From VRUE01 sp035707825 (GTDB lineage: Bacteria > Actinomycetota > Thermoleophilia > Solirubrobacterales > 70-9): DNA of 22,531 nt. Positions 22,422 through 22,531 of the stretch are shown piece by piece. The stretch is from the NCBI GenBank assembly GCA_035707825.1, contig DASSTR010000059.1:1-22531 (forward strand), written 5' to 3'. The notes beneath the pieces were generated by a model. The model was given only the letters and a program-made list of their open reading frames with translations. It did no database searches and was not told the DNA's origin. Within the stretch, counting starts at the first letter, position 1. Each line of letters begins with the position of its first letter. Both the position numbers and the translations under genes were made by a program.

Positions 22422-22531
22422 GGGCAGCGCTCTGCGGGCGGGCCACCGCGGCCGCGTCGAGCGCCCGCCGGTAGCCAGTCGCGAGCTGGACCATCGAGCG
22501 CTCCCAGGAGCGCTCGCGGGCGGCGCGGACG
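22411..22531 (-). CDS. C-terminal end of a probable glycosyltransferase (5' truncated)
   Basis: Reading into the window on the minus strand, 39 codons are open before TGA at 22411. The sequence ARERSWERSMVQLATGYRRAL resembles the last helix of GT4-type glycosyltransferases (a Ser-Trp-Glu near the end followed by an amphipathic helix with Tyr-Arg). The rest lies outside the window, so the family call is tentative. It overlaps the ppk start by 11 bp, suggesting a shared transcript. Confidence 0.5.
   Translation of the reverse strand, partial: VRAARERSWERSMVQLATGYRRALDAAAVARPQSAARAA

Overview
This is about 22.5 kb of high-G+C DNA in which nearly every base lies in a gene. Gaps are mostly under 100 bp, many starts are GTG, and many stops and starts overlap (TGATG, GTGA, ATGCCTGA). 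The gene content (glycolysis cluster next to rapZ/uvrC, an Rv0130-like MaoC hydratase, Tad-type pseudopilins, PPK1, a Hanks-type kinase) fits an actinobacterium. The independent-type phosphoglycerate mutase and general protein style suggest the Thermoleophilia/Solirubrobacterales side, but that placement is inference. No rRNA, tRNA, CRISPR array, insertion sequence or phage gene was seen, and no stretch over 300 bp lacks a gene.

Layout. (1) 1-1589, plus strand: the end of an unidentified Glu/Lys-rich protein, translationally coupled to a membrane Ser/Thr protein kinase. (2) 1599-7432, minus strand: gap-pgk-tpiA-gpmI, the three-carbon half of glycolysis in pathway order, followed by tgt (queuosine tRNA modification). 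(3) 7497-12517, minus strand: uvrC and rapZ, then an ABC-2 exporter pair and a VOC-fold protein where other actinobacteria usually carry yvcK and whiA. (4) 12577-13997, plus strand: a crotonase-fold enzyme and a blue-copper lipoprotein, ending at a strong palindromic hairpin. (5) 14088-14914, minus strand: a MaoC-type hot-dog hydratase and a small protein with an internal duplication. (6) 14926-17791, minus strand: two TadE-like pseudopilins, an unrecognised 208-residue protein, and a TadG-like protein fused to an M15 peptidase and a lytic transglycosylase. (7) 17867-22531, minus strand: two small membrane proteins, PiT phosphate transporter, DUF47/PhoU-like protein, polyphosphate kinase, and the tail of a probable glycosyltransferase.

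How they work together. Region 7 looks like a phosphate uptake and polyphosphate storage unit. Region 2 is central glycolysis. Region 6 is the most unusual part. It looks like a surface-appendage or cell-envelope operon in which one membrane-anchored protein carries both a peptide-cutting and a glycan-cutting peptidoglycan domain. The Tad motor genes are absent from the window. Several minus-strand genes (18217, 14914, 2804) have a TANNNT -10-like hexamer 6-8 nt before the start codon and no Shine-Dalgarno, suggesting leaderless mRNAs.
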